DNA from: Paradesertivirga mongoliensis
GTDB taxonomy: Bacteria > Bacteroidota > Bacteroidia > Sphingobacteriales > Sphingobacteriaceae
NCBI RefSeq assembly: GCF_024436395.1
Contig: NZ_JAFMZO010000003.1
Location: forward strand, 310,001-374,000
Length of the DNA stretch: 64,000 nucleotides
Reading direction: 5' to 3'
This document shows, piece after piece, positions 27,269-35,230 of the stretch. The translations under genes and the position numbers were made by a program. Every line of letters begins with the position of its first letter. The stretch's first letter is position 1. The notes under the pieces were generated by a model. The model searched no databases and was not told the DNA's origin. It saw only the letters and a list, made by a program, of their open reading frames with translations.

Positions 27269-27730
27269 TTATTTTTTATCTAAAAGCGATTCTCTGGAAG
27301 CGTAAACCCAGTATAAGCCGTCGAACATGCTATCTTCAAAGGGATAATAATAAATCCCTTCGGGAGATTTGTATTCGGTTTTTGGCTTTCCGAAATGAGT
27401 TCCGGTCGTTACAGTTGCGTTCTTTTTAATTTCCTTAAAAACGGGCGAATAAGCTTTTTTTCCCCTCAGTTGGAAGGCCCAATAGGACGAACTCTGCCCC
27501 GATTCGGGCATGGCTTTGGCGTAGCTCACAAAAGCAAGTACTTTGTTATCTGCCACATATCGATAATCTCCATCCTTATTAGGCTTATACCCCATTTTCG
27601 TAAGAGATGCCATCGCCGAGCTATCGCTTTGCGACATCATCGATTTCATGAGATTATAGTCTACTGTCTGCGATCTAACCGAAACGTTAAACAAGAGCAG
27701 CAGGGCGGCAGTAATAACTATCTGTTTCAT
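27269..27730 (-). CDS. Exported protein of unknown function
   Basis: No family is recognised. The protein has 153 residues with a clear Sec signal peptide cleaved near SVRSQ (about residue 21). The mature part has a Ser/Met-rich start (LMKSMMSQSDSSAMASL), then a compact domain with several aromatic strands (DYRYVADNKVLAFVSY, GIYYYPFEDSMFDGLYWVYAS). It is probably periplasmic. It is convergent with sucC and divergent from the NlpC/P60 lipoprotein gene, which may hint at an envelope role but proves nothing. Confidence 0.72.
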   Translation of the reverse strand: MKQIVITAALLLLFNVSVRSQTVDYNLMKSMMSQSDSSAMASLTKMGYKPNKDGDYRYVADNKVLAFVSYAKAMPESGQSSSYWAFQLRGKKAYSPVFKEIKKNATVTTGTHFGKPKTEYKSPEGIYYYPFEDSMFDGLYWVYASRESLLDKK

Positions 27731-27839
27731 ATCTTCTAAAATAACTCTCAGAACTGAAATTCATTATCCTCAGCGAAAAATATTTTCAACGTCCTGTCGC
27801 CGCTATAAAACATAAGTCCCTTAAAGCCGTTCTCGGTAG

Positions 27840-28415
27840 ATGCGAGTAATTCCATTGCTTCTGTTATCAATTTCAACGATATGTTCCTGCCGCAACGATA
27901 TGAAATTGCAAAAAGAGGAATTGAATGACACTACCGACCATACGGAGGTGGCTTTGGACACGCCCGAAACCATTGCAGCCATCCCACCTTCCACATCTGT
28001 CGACACACGCGATGTAAACCCTGAAGAGCTGGTCGGATTTGCACAGACGTTGATTGGAACCCCGTATAAATACGGCTCAATTGAGCCTCAGCAGGGATTC
28101 GACTGCTCGGGCTTTATCACTTACGTATTTAATCATTTTAAGATCGCAGTTCCCAGAAGTTCTGTAGATTTCACCAATGTGGGCCAGGAAATTCCGGTAT
28201 CCGAAGCCAGGGCCGGGGACCTGATCTTATTTACCGGCACAGACAGCACGATCCGGGTAGTCGGACATATGGGAATCATCGTTAATAACTCTGATTCAAC
28301 CCGTTTTATCCACTCCACATCGGGAAAGGCCTACGGTGTTACCATTACACCCTTGAACAAGTACTACCAGGGCCGCTTTGTCAAAACCATCAGAATATTT
28401 AAGCAGACAATGTAA
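27840..28415 (+). CDS. NlpC/P60 (C40) peptidase lipoprotein
   Basis: This is a predicted cell-wall peptidase that cuts within stem peptides of peptidoglycan. It has 191 residues with a short lipoprotein signal (candidate acylated Cys15 or Cys17 in TICSC), a low-complexity linker to about 60, and then the NlpC/P60 domain. The catalytic Cys89 lies in FDCSGF and the His143 in VGHMGIIV, with a third polar residue likely at His158. All catalytic residues are present. It lies 33 bp before a HAD phosphatase gene on the same strand. Confidence 0.88.
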   Translation: MRVIPLLLLSISTICSCRNDMKLQKEELNDTTDHTEVALDTPETIAAIPPSTSVDTRDVNPEELVGFAQTLIGTPYKYGSIEPQQGFDCSGFITYVFNHFKIAVPRSSVDFTNVGQEIPVSEARAGDLILFTGTDSTIRVVGHMGIIVNNSDSTRFIHSTSGKAYGVTITPLNKYYQGRFVKTIRIFKQTM

Positions 28416-28448
28416 AATCCCAGCCTTTTTACATCTTTGCGAACGCAT

Positions 28449-29081
28449 ATGGAGCATATTAAAAACATCATATTCGATTATGGGAATGTTATCTTCCTGA
28501 TCGACTTTCTTAAAACTCAAAAATCATTTACCGACTTAGGAATCAACAATGTGGACCAATTCTTCGGACACGCAGGACACGATCCCCTTTTTAGTGAGTT
28601 CGAAAAAGGCAATATCAGCTCCTCCGAATTCCGCGACGGTATCCGCAGAATCACCGGAAAAGCAGATCTTAGCGACCAGCAGATTGACAAAACCTGGAAC
28701 TCTCTCTTAATTGGTGTGCCCCCGGTCAATCATCAACTTTTATTAGAGGCTAAAAAAAAATACCGCACTTTTCTTCTCAGCAATATTAACGAGATCCATC
28801 TTAACTTCATCAGCGATTATCTGAAACGCGAACATCAGGTAGACTCAAACGACATGTTCTTTGAGAAGGTTTATTACTCACATTTAATCCGTAAAAGAAA
28901 ACCTGGCCGCGATATTTTTGAATACGTTATAGCCGATAGTGCCTTGGATATCAGAGAAACGCTTTTTATTGATGACAGTCCGCAGCACCTCAAAACCGCT
29001 TCTGAAATGGGGTTCCACACACATTTAATGACCACAGACGACTCGCTGGAGAAGTTCATGTACCGCTCGGGGCTGCTCTGA
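28449..29081 (+). CDS. HAD phosphatase, YihX-like subfamily
   Basis: This is a predicted small-molecule phosphatase of 210 residues. Motif I is IIFDYGNVI with the Asp nucleophile and Gly at the second position, typical for YihX-like proteins. Motif II is LLSNINE, motif III Lys is in RKRKPGRD, and motif IV is TLFIDDSPQHL. Unlike the HAD-like gene at 23940, the active site is intact. The ATG at 28449 is preferred to the upstream in-frame TTG at 28437, and a TTTGC element 9 nt before it may be part of a promoter. YihX relatives act on sugar phosphates such as glucose-1-phosphate; the substrate here is not known. Confidence 0.86.
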   Translation: MEHIKNIIFDYGNVIFLIDFLKTQKSFTDLGINNVDQFFGHAGHDPLFSEFEKGNISSSEFRDGIRRITGKADLSDQQIDKTWNSLLIGVPPVNHQLLLEAKKKYRTFLLSNINEIHLNFISDYLKREHQVDSNDMFFEKVYYSHLIRKRKPGRDIFEYVIADSALDIRETLFIDDSPQHLKTASEMGFHTHLMTTDDSLEKFMYRSGLL

Positions 29082-29132
29082 TTTTCTACTGCAGACAGAT
29101 AAACAAACACTCCACACAGATGTTTAAAGGGT

Positions 29133-29438
29133 ATGGAAAACTATCAAACCGTAACTGAAGCACTTCAAGGTCTTAAACAAAGAGGCTTTACCTTAGATTT
29201 CAACCTCGCTAACGGAACGCTTCACAGCAGTTCCGAAAATATAAACCTGCAACCCGAAGATTTCAGCATCACAGAGATTCATCGCTTCGAAGGCATGTCA
29301 GATCCTGCAGATAATACCATCGTATATGGCATTGAATCTCCGAAATATAATGTAAAAGGCGTATTTCTAAACGGTTATGGGGTATATTCTGACGATGTGT
29401 CGGAGGAATTGCTGAAAAAACTGAATACACCGGGATAG
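29133..29438 (+). CDS. Small conserved cytoplasmic protein of unknown function
   Basis: The 101-residue acidic protein starts MENYQTVTEALQGLKQRGFT and continues with LDFNLANG and HRFEGMSDPADNT. An AAAGGG site lies just before the ATG. From memory, similar short Bacteroidota proteins are sometimes labelled phosphoribosylpyrophosphate synthetase in databases, but no PRPP-binding motif is visible and the protein is far too short for that enzyme. I treat that label as wrong. It lies between a HAD phosphatase and exonuclease III on the same strand, in a possible operon. Confidence 0.75.
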   Translation: MENYQTVTEALQGLKQRGFTLDFNLANGTLHSSSENINLQPEDFSITEIHRFEGMSDPADNTIVYGIESPKYNVKGVFLNGYGVYSDDVSEELLKKLNTPG

Positions 29439-29452
29439 AGTCTGGATTTCTC

Positions 29453-30229
29453 ATGCCCAGCCTCCATCTCCTCACATGGAATGTCAACGGTCTTCGCTCT
29501 ATCTGTAAAAAAGACTTCATAAAAGACATTCAAGCCCTTGATCCCGATATTCTGTGCCTACAAGAAACAAAAGCCAGCACGCAGGAGGTACGGGCTTTAT
29601 GCGAGCTGCTGCCGGGATATCATGTGTATGCTAATTCTTCGAAAGCACGTAAGGGATACTCGGGCACCGCAATCTTGAGCAAAAGAGAGCCGATTAGTCA
29701 GTTTTATGATATTGGGAACCAGGAGCACGACCAGGAGGGCCGGGTAATTACTGCCGAATATGAGGACTTTATATTAGTAACGGTCTATGCGCCGAATGCC
29801 GGTGATGGATTAAAACGGCTGGATTATCGCAAAAAGTGGGATACTGATTTTATAAATTTTATCAGCATCCTGCAATCCAAAAAACCGGTGATTATATGCG
29901 GAGATTTGAACGTAGCCCATCAGCCAATCGACATCGCCCGCGCAAAAGAGAACTACAACAAAGCGCCGGGCTATACTCAGCCTGAAATCGATGGTTTTAA
30001 AAACTTGCTCAATTGTAGCTTTACTGACACATTCAGACATTTACACCCCACCGAAATAAAATACACGTATTGGAATCAGCTGTTCAATGCCCGCGCCCGA
30101 AACCGTGGCTGGAGGATTGACTACATTCTGGTAAGCAATGAACTTATTCCGCGGGTAAAAGAAGCTTCTATTTACAACGAATATATGGGCTCCGACCATT
30201 GCCCTGCTGCGCTTAAGATTGATATTTAA
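29453..30229 (+). CDS. xth: Exodeoxyribonuclease III (AP endonuclease family)
   Basis: This is a DNA repair enzyme that cuts at abasic sites and degrades 3' ends of duplex DNA. The 258-residue protein shows the exonuclease-endonuclease-phosphatase fold motifs in order: LTWNVNGLR (residues about 7-15), CLQETKA with the metal-binding Glu, VYAPNAG, GDLNVAH with the Asp/Asn pair, WRIDYILVS and SDHCP with the catalytic His. All active-site residues are present. The stop of the small upstream gene is 14 bp away. Confidence 0.95.
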   Translation: MPSLHLLTWNVNGLRSICKKDFIKDIQALDPDILCLQETKASTQEVRALCELLPGYHVYANSSKARKGYSGTAILSKREPISQFYDIGNQEHDQEGRVITAEYEDFILVTVYAPNAGDGLKRLDYRKKWDTDFINFISILQSKKPVIICGDLNVAHQPIDIARAKENYNKAPGYTQPEIDGFKNLLNCSFTDTFRHLHPTEIKYTYWNQLFNARARNRGWRIDYILVSNELIPRVKEASIYNEYMGSDHCPAALKIDI

Positions 30230-30389
30230 ATTTTGGCCGACGGGACTTTCAGTCATACTGCTGGGTATAAGCCGTCTCAATTCGTTAGGTAAGATCCACT
30301 CCTTACAAAAAAGATCTTAAATTTATTTGGGCGTTTTGAATCCGGCAGGATTTGGTGCAGAAAGATGCGTCCTTTGCACCATCCGATGC

Positions 30390-30758
30390 TTAGCAGGCAG
30401 CAGGCATGTGTCGCTGTACCCGCGACAACAATATATCTTCTGTAAATGGTTTAGGAATTACATCGTTTGCCTTCTCTTCAAGAATGGTATTATAGATATT
30501 GTAGACACTTGAAACTATGATAACGGGAATATCGGAGGTATCGGGGTTACTTTTTAATTCCCGGCAAATGTCCCTCCCATCCAGATCACCCAAAAAAACA
30601 TCTAACAAAATCAAATCTGGCTTTTGCTGCCCTATGATCTGGTAAATATCCTTCCCGGTTGAGGATAAGATTACCTTAAAACCGGCATGACTTAGCAAGA
30701 GCTCCATCGTCGCTCTAACGTTTTCGTCGTCCTCTACAATTAGAATGCTTTTACTCAT
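30390..30758 (-). CDS. Single-domain response regulator
   Basis: This is a CheY-like receiver of 122 residues without an output domain. The acidic pocket is E9-D10-D11 (IVEDDE), the phospho-acceptor is D53 (LLDVFLG), the conserved Ser is at 83/84 and the Lys is K103 (PKPF). It could serve as a phosphotransfer intermediate or act through protein binding. No kinase gene is adjacent; a soluble PAS kinase lies 4.5 kb away. AAGGAA just upstream of the ATG is a plausible ribosome-binding site. Confidence 0.9.
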   Translation of the reverse strand: MSKSILIVEDDENVRATMELLLSHAGFKVILSSTGKDIYQIIGQQKPDLILLDVFLGDLDGRDICRELKSNPDTSDIPVIIVSSVYNIYNTILEEKANDVIPKPFTEDILLSRVQRHMPAAC

Positions 30759-30875
30759 TTCCTTGGGATTTCTGACTCCTAAAACATTCTCACAGGTAGG
30801 GCGAATATAAGGTTTAGTCTCATTTGTGACAAAACTTTTTCAATAATTATTGGCAGCCCTCAGCGACGCAGATTG

Positions 30876-32156
30876 TTACCTGTTTAACCAGCCCTCCGGA
30901 TTTACCGGACTCGTGTTTTTCCAGATTTCGAAATGCAGATTGGTTCCATCCGAATCTGTTTTAACCGAACCGATATTTTGTCCTGTCGTTACCTCTTGTC
31001 CGACAGATACATTCGCAGAACGCAGGTTAGAGTAAGCGGTAAAGTATTCACCATGCCGGATCAAGACCACTAATCCGCCCACATCGGTAACGAGTCTTAC
31101 CTCTCCCGAGAAAACTGCTTTTACCGAAGCCCCGGCGGAAGTTCTTATATCTATACCGGTATTTGTAACCGACACATTTTTGTTCTTACTCGGCCCAAAC
31201 CTCGATACCACCGTACCTTGAACCGGCCAGGGCAAACGCCCGCGGTTACCAAGAAAACTGGACGACAGCTTTGCCATTGCCGGAGTGGAAGACAGTACGC
31301 TGGTTGATTTTTTTGCGGTCGTTGTTGCCGACGGCTTCGGTGCCGTCTTATTAGCGGCGGCTGCTTTGGCAGCGGCAGCTTTTTGAGCAGCGGCTTTAGC
31401 AGCGGCAGCTCTGGCAGCGGCCGCGCGAGCAGCCGCAATCTCCTTCTTAATTGCGGCCGAAATTGCGCGGTTTAACCTTGCTAATTCCTTCCGTTTAGAA
31501 TCTACCTGGCGCTTTACCAGCTTTTCCTGCTTGCTAAGTTTTTTTAGCTCGGCCGCCTCTGTTATTTTCTCCTTACTAAGAGTGACTTTTTCTACTTCCT
31601 GGCTGCGAAGCAATTCGCTTTTCGATCTCTTATTTTGATCGAGTTCAACTATCTTCATCCCCAATTCCTGCTGGGTTTCTCGAATATATGCTGCTTGCTT
31701 CTTACGGTGTTTACTAAACTGTTGCAAATATTTCAAGCGCTTATATGCCTGATTGAAACTTTCGGAGGCGAAAATAAACATCAGCTTTCCGTAGGAGCTT
31801 TGATTCCTGAACGCAAAACGAACCATCGCCGCGTAATCTTTTTTAAGTTTACTGAGCTGCGATTTAAGTGAATTAACCGTGCTGGTCTTCTCTTCTATCT
31901 GATTGTCAAGTAGTCTTACTTCAGAATTAATGGTATTGATCTTCTCTTCCCTCAACCGGATCTGAGCGTTCAAAGCATCGATCTGTTTTAAAGTAAGCCT
32001 TTTTGTTCCAACTATTTTATTCTGTTGTTTTTTTAACGACTCTATTTCTCGCGACAGTTTAGCTTTTCGCCGCTTGAGCTCAGCGCTGCTTTGTGCCAAT
32101 GTTGCACCAGAAATACTAAGGAATAAGAAAAAGAGGAGGAGCGTTTTTAATCTCAT
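30876..32156 (-). CDS. EnvC-like murein hydrolase activator (coiled coil plus degenerate LytM)
   Basis: This is a predicted periplasmic cell-division factor that activates amidases. The 426 residues show a signal peptide (ends near TLAQ, about 22), a long coiled coil (about 24-235), an Ala-rich linker (about 236-275), and a C-terminal LytM/M23 domain (about 315-425). Zinc ligands are largely lost: the usual first His is Asn in NTGIDIR, and the HxH region reads YSNL, leaving only the LHFEIW His. This is the pattern of EnvC, which has no hydrolase activity itself. No ftsEX is nearby. Confidence 0.88.
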   Translation of the reverse strand: MRLKTLLLFFLFLSISGATLAQSSAELKRRKAKLSREIESLKKQQNKIVGTKRLTLKQIDALNAQIRLREEKINTINSEVRLLDNQIEEKTSTVNSLKSQLSKLKKDYAAMVRFAFRNQSSYGKLMFIFASESFNQAYKRLKYLQQFSKHRKKQAAYIRETQQELGMKIVELDQNKRSKSELLRSQEVEKVTLSKEKITEAAELKKLSKQEKLVKRQVDSKRKELARLNRAISAAIKKEIAAARAAAARAAAAKAAAQKAAAAKAAAANKTAPKPSATTTAKKSTSVLSSTPAMAKLSSSFLGNRGRLPWPVQGTVVSRFGPSKNKNVSVTNTGIDIRTSAGASVKAVFSGEVRLVTDVGGLVVLIRHGEYFTAYSNLRSANVSVGQEVTTGQNIGSVKTDSDGTNLHFEIWKNTSPVNPEGWLNR

Positions 32157-32377
32157 AGACTACTGTTTTCAAGAGCCAATTAAACGGATTATCTTGATGG
32201 TACAGCGCGCAAAGTTATAGCAATTTTATTTACAGCAGGAGTTTTATTAAGAAAAAACCTTGGAAACGAGATCATTTGCAAGGTTTGAATATTGGCTGGG
32301 CTCTCCTAAAGAGCGTCCCGGCGTCTCAAGTGCAGCTAGGAAAGCGCTCAGTTGCGGGTCCAGAAGTCAATCACGTT

Positions 32378-33526
32378 TCACTCCACATCCATAACCGTCC
32401 GGAAACCGATATGCTCAGATCCGGTATCCGGACTGCTCTTCATCCGCCTGGACACACGGTAACCACTGCAATACGCATCGTTACAAAGAAAAGAGCCGCC
32501 CCGTAGCACCTTTTTGGGTACTAATGGTTCATTCGGATCAAAACTTTTTGCCGGGCCTTTGGGATTGGAAGATAAAACCCTTTCTACCTCTTTGTAATAG
32601 TTGGGATGGTACCAATCGCTGCACCACTCCCACACATTACCCGCCATATCATGCAGTTTGTAGTTATTAGAAGGATATGACGCTACCGGAGATAACCTGA
32701 GATAACCGTCTTTTTTTAGATTCCGATAAGGAAAATCGCCCTCCCAACTATTGGCTTTAGGTTTCCCTGTGTTGACGTGTTCGTTGCCCCAGGGATAAAT
32801 ATTATTTTTTAAGCCACCCCTCGCAGCTAGTTCCCACTCGGCCTCGGTTGGCAATCTTTTCCCTGCCCAGGCACAATAAGCCTGCGCATCATCCCACGAG
32901 ACCTGAACAACCGGATACTTTTCTTTACCCCTTATAGTGCTTCCGGGACCTTCCGGATGCTTCCAATCGGCACCTCTTTGCCAGCGCCACCAGGAAGCAT
33001 AATTATTTAGATTAACCGGTCCTTTGGTAGGAGTAAAAACCAGAGCTGAAGCAACAAGCATACTATCGTGAGGTCGCTCAGTTCCGGGTGGCAGCGTTTT
33101 TTTAATTTCGTTCCAATCTATGAATTTTTCTGCGGTGGTAATATAACCCGTCGCTCTTACAAATGCAGCAAATTGCTCGTTGGTTACTTCAGTTACATCC
33201 ATCCAAAAAGCATCAATCTGAACCCTATGCTTAGGGAATTCATCTTCTGAGGCTTGTTCATTATCGCCGCCCATATTGTATGTGCCCCCCGGGATGAGAA
33301 CCATCCCCTTCTTGCTACCGGATTGCTCTTCTGAAATAACCGCTGTGCCGGATTTATCATCCCCAAATCTGGAAGGAATAGTGGCGCTGTCTGCGGCAGA
33401 GTCGGTAACAGATGATTTGGTTACTTGTTGATCGCCACAAGATGTCATCAATCCCAATAACGCTGATGCCAATATCACCAAAAACGATCGGGCCCCGCTG
33501 CTTAAATCAATCCTCATTGCCTCCAC
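32378..33526 (-). CDS. Formylglycine-generating-enzyme (SUMF1) family lipoprotein
   Basis: This protein is likely to be the maturation enzyme for the sulfatase gene directly upstream in the same operon (1-bp gap), converting its active-site Cys to formylglycine. The 382-residue protein has a lipoprotein signal (LMTSCGDQ, Cys at about 30) and the SUMF1 domain from about 70 (IPGGTYNMGGD…PKHRVQIDAFWMDVTEVTNEQF) to the end. Both copper-binding Cys of catalytic FGEs are conserved: C348 and C353 in FLCNDAYC. Exported FGE-like lipoproteins in Bacteroidota can also be non-catalytic (GldJ-like), but the Cys pair favours a real enzyme. Confidence 0.82.
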   Translation of the reverse strand: MEAMRIDLSSGARSFLVILASALLGLMTSCGDQQVTKSSVTDSAADSATIPSRFGDDKSGTAVISEEQSGSKKGMVLIPGGTYNMGGDNEQASEDEFPKHRVQIDAFWMDVTEVTNEQFAAFVRATGYITTAEKFIDWNEIKKTLPPGTERPHDSMLVASALVFTPTKGPVNLNNYASWWRWQRGADWKHPEGPGSTIRGKEKYPVVQVSWDDAQAYCAWAGKRLPTEAEWELAARGGLKNNIYPWGNEHVNTGKPKANSWEGDFPYRNLKKDGYLRLSPVASYPSNNYKLHDMAGNVWEWCSDWYHPNYYKEVERVLSSNPKGPAKSFDPNEPLVPKKVLRGGSFLCNDAYCSGYRVSRRMKSSPDTGSEHIGFRTVMDVE

Positions 33527-33527
33527 A

Positions 33528-34955
33528 TTACAACTCTACATCCGACCAATCAAAAACCTTATTCTCTGCCGGCGATTTTGCCTTTAACATCAAAGCCTTA
33601 AGTTCTTTAACCTTTGCGGGATTGGAAGGCGCGAGATTGTACTTTTCTCCGATGTCATCTTTAAATCGATATAATTCGAGCACTTCAGCCGCCCCCTTCT
33701 CTTTGAACCTGATTAGTTTCCAATCATCTTTAATCAGAGCTTCTTTAAAAGCGCCCTCATTAAATTGCCAGTAAAAATACTCGTGTTTATCCTTTTGGTT
33801 TTTACCAGTTAATAGCGCCGTAAAGGAAAGTCCATCTGTTTTAGCAGCGGTTTTTACATTTGCAAGATCACCCAGAGTGGGCATAATATCCCAAAAGGCC
33901 CAGGGAACGTCACTCACCACACCCGAAGGTACTCTCCCCGGAGCACGAACCAACATCGGCACTCTTATCCCACCTTCATATAAATCGCGCTTTAAACCAC
34001 GGAGCGGGCCGCTGCTGTTGAAATACACCGGATCTCCGCCCCCTTCCTGGTGTGGACCATTGTCGCTGGTGAAAAAGATATATGTATTATCATCAAGCCC
34101 ATAGCTTTTAACTGCCTCCAGTATTCTCGCTACATCGCGATCGAGACGGGTCATCATAGCCGCAAAAGCAGCCCGGGGCTGGGTTTGTTCGTTATATCTT
34201 TCCCGCTTTTGGAAAGGAGTTTCCGGGCCAAGTTTACTGCTGCCATCGGGGTTTTGAAATTCCTTCAGTAAGGATTTCGGAACCTGCAATTCTGCATGAG
34301 GCAAGGTTAGCGGCAGATAAAGGAAAAATGGCTTATTCTTATTTCTGGTGATGAAAGCAAGCGCCCGTTCCATTATCAGATCCTGAGTATATTTAGAGGA
34401 ATCAACTTTTATTGATCTGGTGACCCCATCCTTAATCTCATCTAAATGGGTAGTAAAATATTGATGAGCATGAGTCTGGTTCACGTATCCAAAAAACTCG
34501 TTGAAGCCCTTCAAATGAACCGCCCCGGTTTGATTACTCTCTCCGAGCGCCCATTTACCAAACATTCCGGTTACGTACCCTCCTGCCTGAAAATATTGAG
34601 CAAGGGTGGTATCCTGCGGACGCAGCGGAGCTTTTGCATTTCCCCTTACATAGGCATGCCCCATGTGAAGGCCGGTCATTAATGATGCTCTGGAAGGAGC
34701 GCAAACTGTGCTGCCTGCATAAAATCGGGTAAATCTTGAGCCCTCTTTCGCCATCTGGTCAATATTTGGGGTAGGGACCGGAGTAGTTGGATTATAACTG
34801 CTAATATTTCCGTAGCCAAGATCGTCGGCAAGAATGAAAATAATGTTTGGTCTTTTTGACGGCTCCTTAGATTGAGCGCGGGCATTATTCGCCAATACCA
34901 ACAACATGAACAATGGAAGTATTTTTAACAAACGAACAAGACAGGTGCGGACCAT
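33528..34955 (-). CDS. Sulfatase (arylsulfatase family, Cys type)
   Basis: This is a predicted exported sulfate-ester hydrolase. The ATG at 34955 gives a clean signal peptide ending near NARAQ; an ATG 10 codons upstream (34985) is also possible. The alkaline-phosphatase-like fold is marked by PNIIFILADDLGYG (metal-binding Asp pair) and the sulfatase signature CAPSRASLMTG, whose Cys (about residue 85) is the one converted to formylglycine. Downstream are GMFGKWALG and TSDNGPH. A SUMF1-family gene follows directly. Substrate is unknown; sulfated glycans are the usual targets in this phylum. Confidence 0.92.
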   Translation of the reverse strand: MVRTCLVRLLKILPLFMLLVLANNARAQSKEPSKRPNIIFILADDLGYGNISSYNPTTPVPTPNIDQMAKEGSRFTRFYAGSTVCAPSRASLMTGLHMGHAYVRGNAKAPLRPQDTTLAQYFQAGGYVTGMFGKWALGESNQTGAVHLKGFNEFFGYVNQTHAHQYFTTHLDEIKDGVTRSIKVDSSKYTQDLIMERALAFITRNKNKPFFLYLPLTLPHAELQVPKSLLKEFQNPDGSSKLGPETPFQKRERYNEQTQPRAAFAAMMTRLDRDVARILEAVKSYGLDDNTYIFFTSDNGPHQEGGGDPVYFNSSGPLRGLKRDLYEGGIRVPMLVRAPGRVPSGVVSDVPWAFWDIMPTLGDLANVKTAAKTDGLSFTALLTGKNQKDKHEYFYWQFNEGAFKEALIKDDWKLIRFKEKGAAEVLELYRFKDDIGEKYNLAPSNPAKVKELKALMLKAKSPAENKVFDWSDVEL

Positions 34956-35230
34956 TATAAATTGAATAGGATACAAATAGTACATCGAAAAATTGGGATA
35001 CCTCCTAAAATACAGGATAAGTATTAAAATACATAGACAATTATTGAACCGGCCTTTTATTTGTACGAAAAGGGCGAAGTTATTACTTGTATGATTAAGT
35101 TTTGCAGATCCAAACTTTTTGGCCTTGCACGACGTAGAAGAAGAGATAAACCTTAATCTTTTACCTGGTTTAAAAATTATAATTACCGCCGATACCCGGT
35201 AGCGATGAATGGATAAGTGTAGAATTTTTG

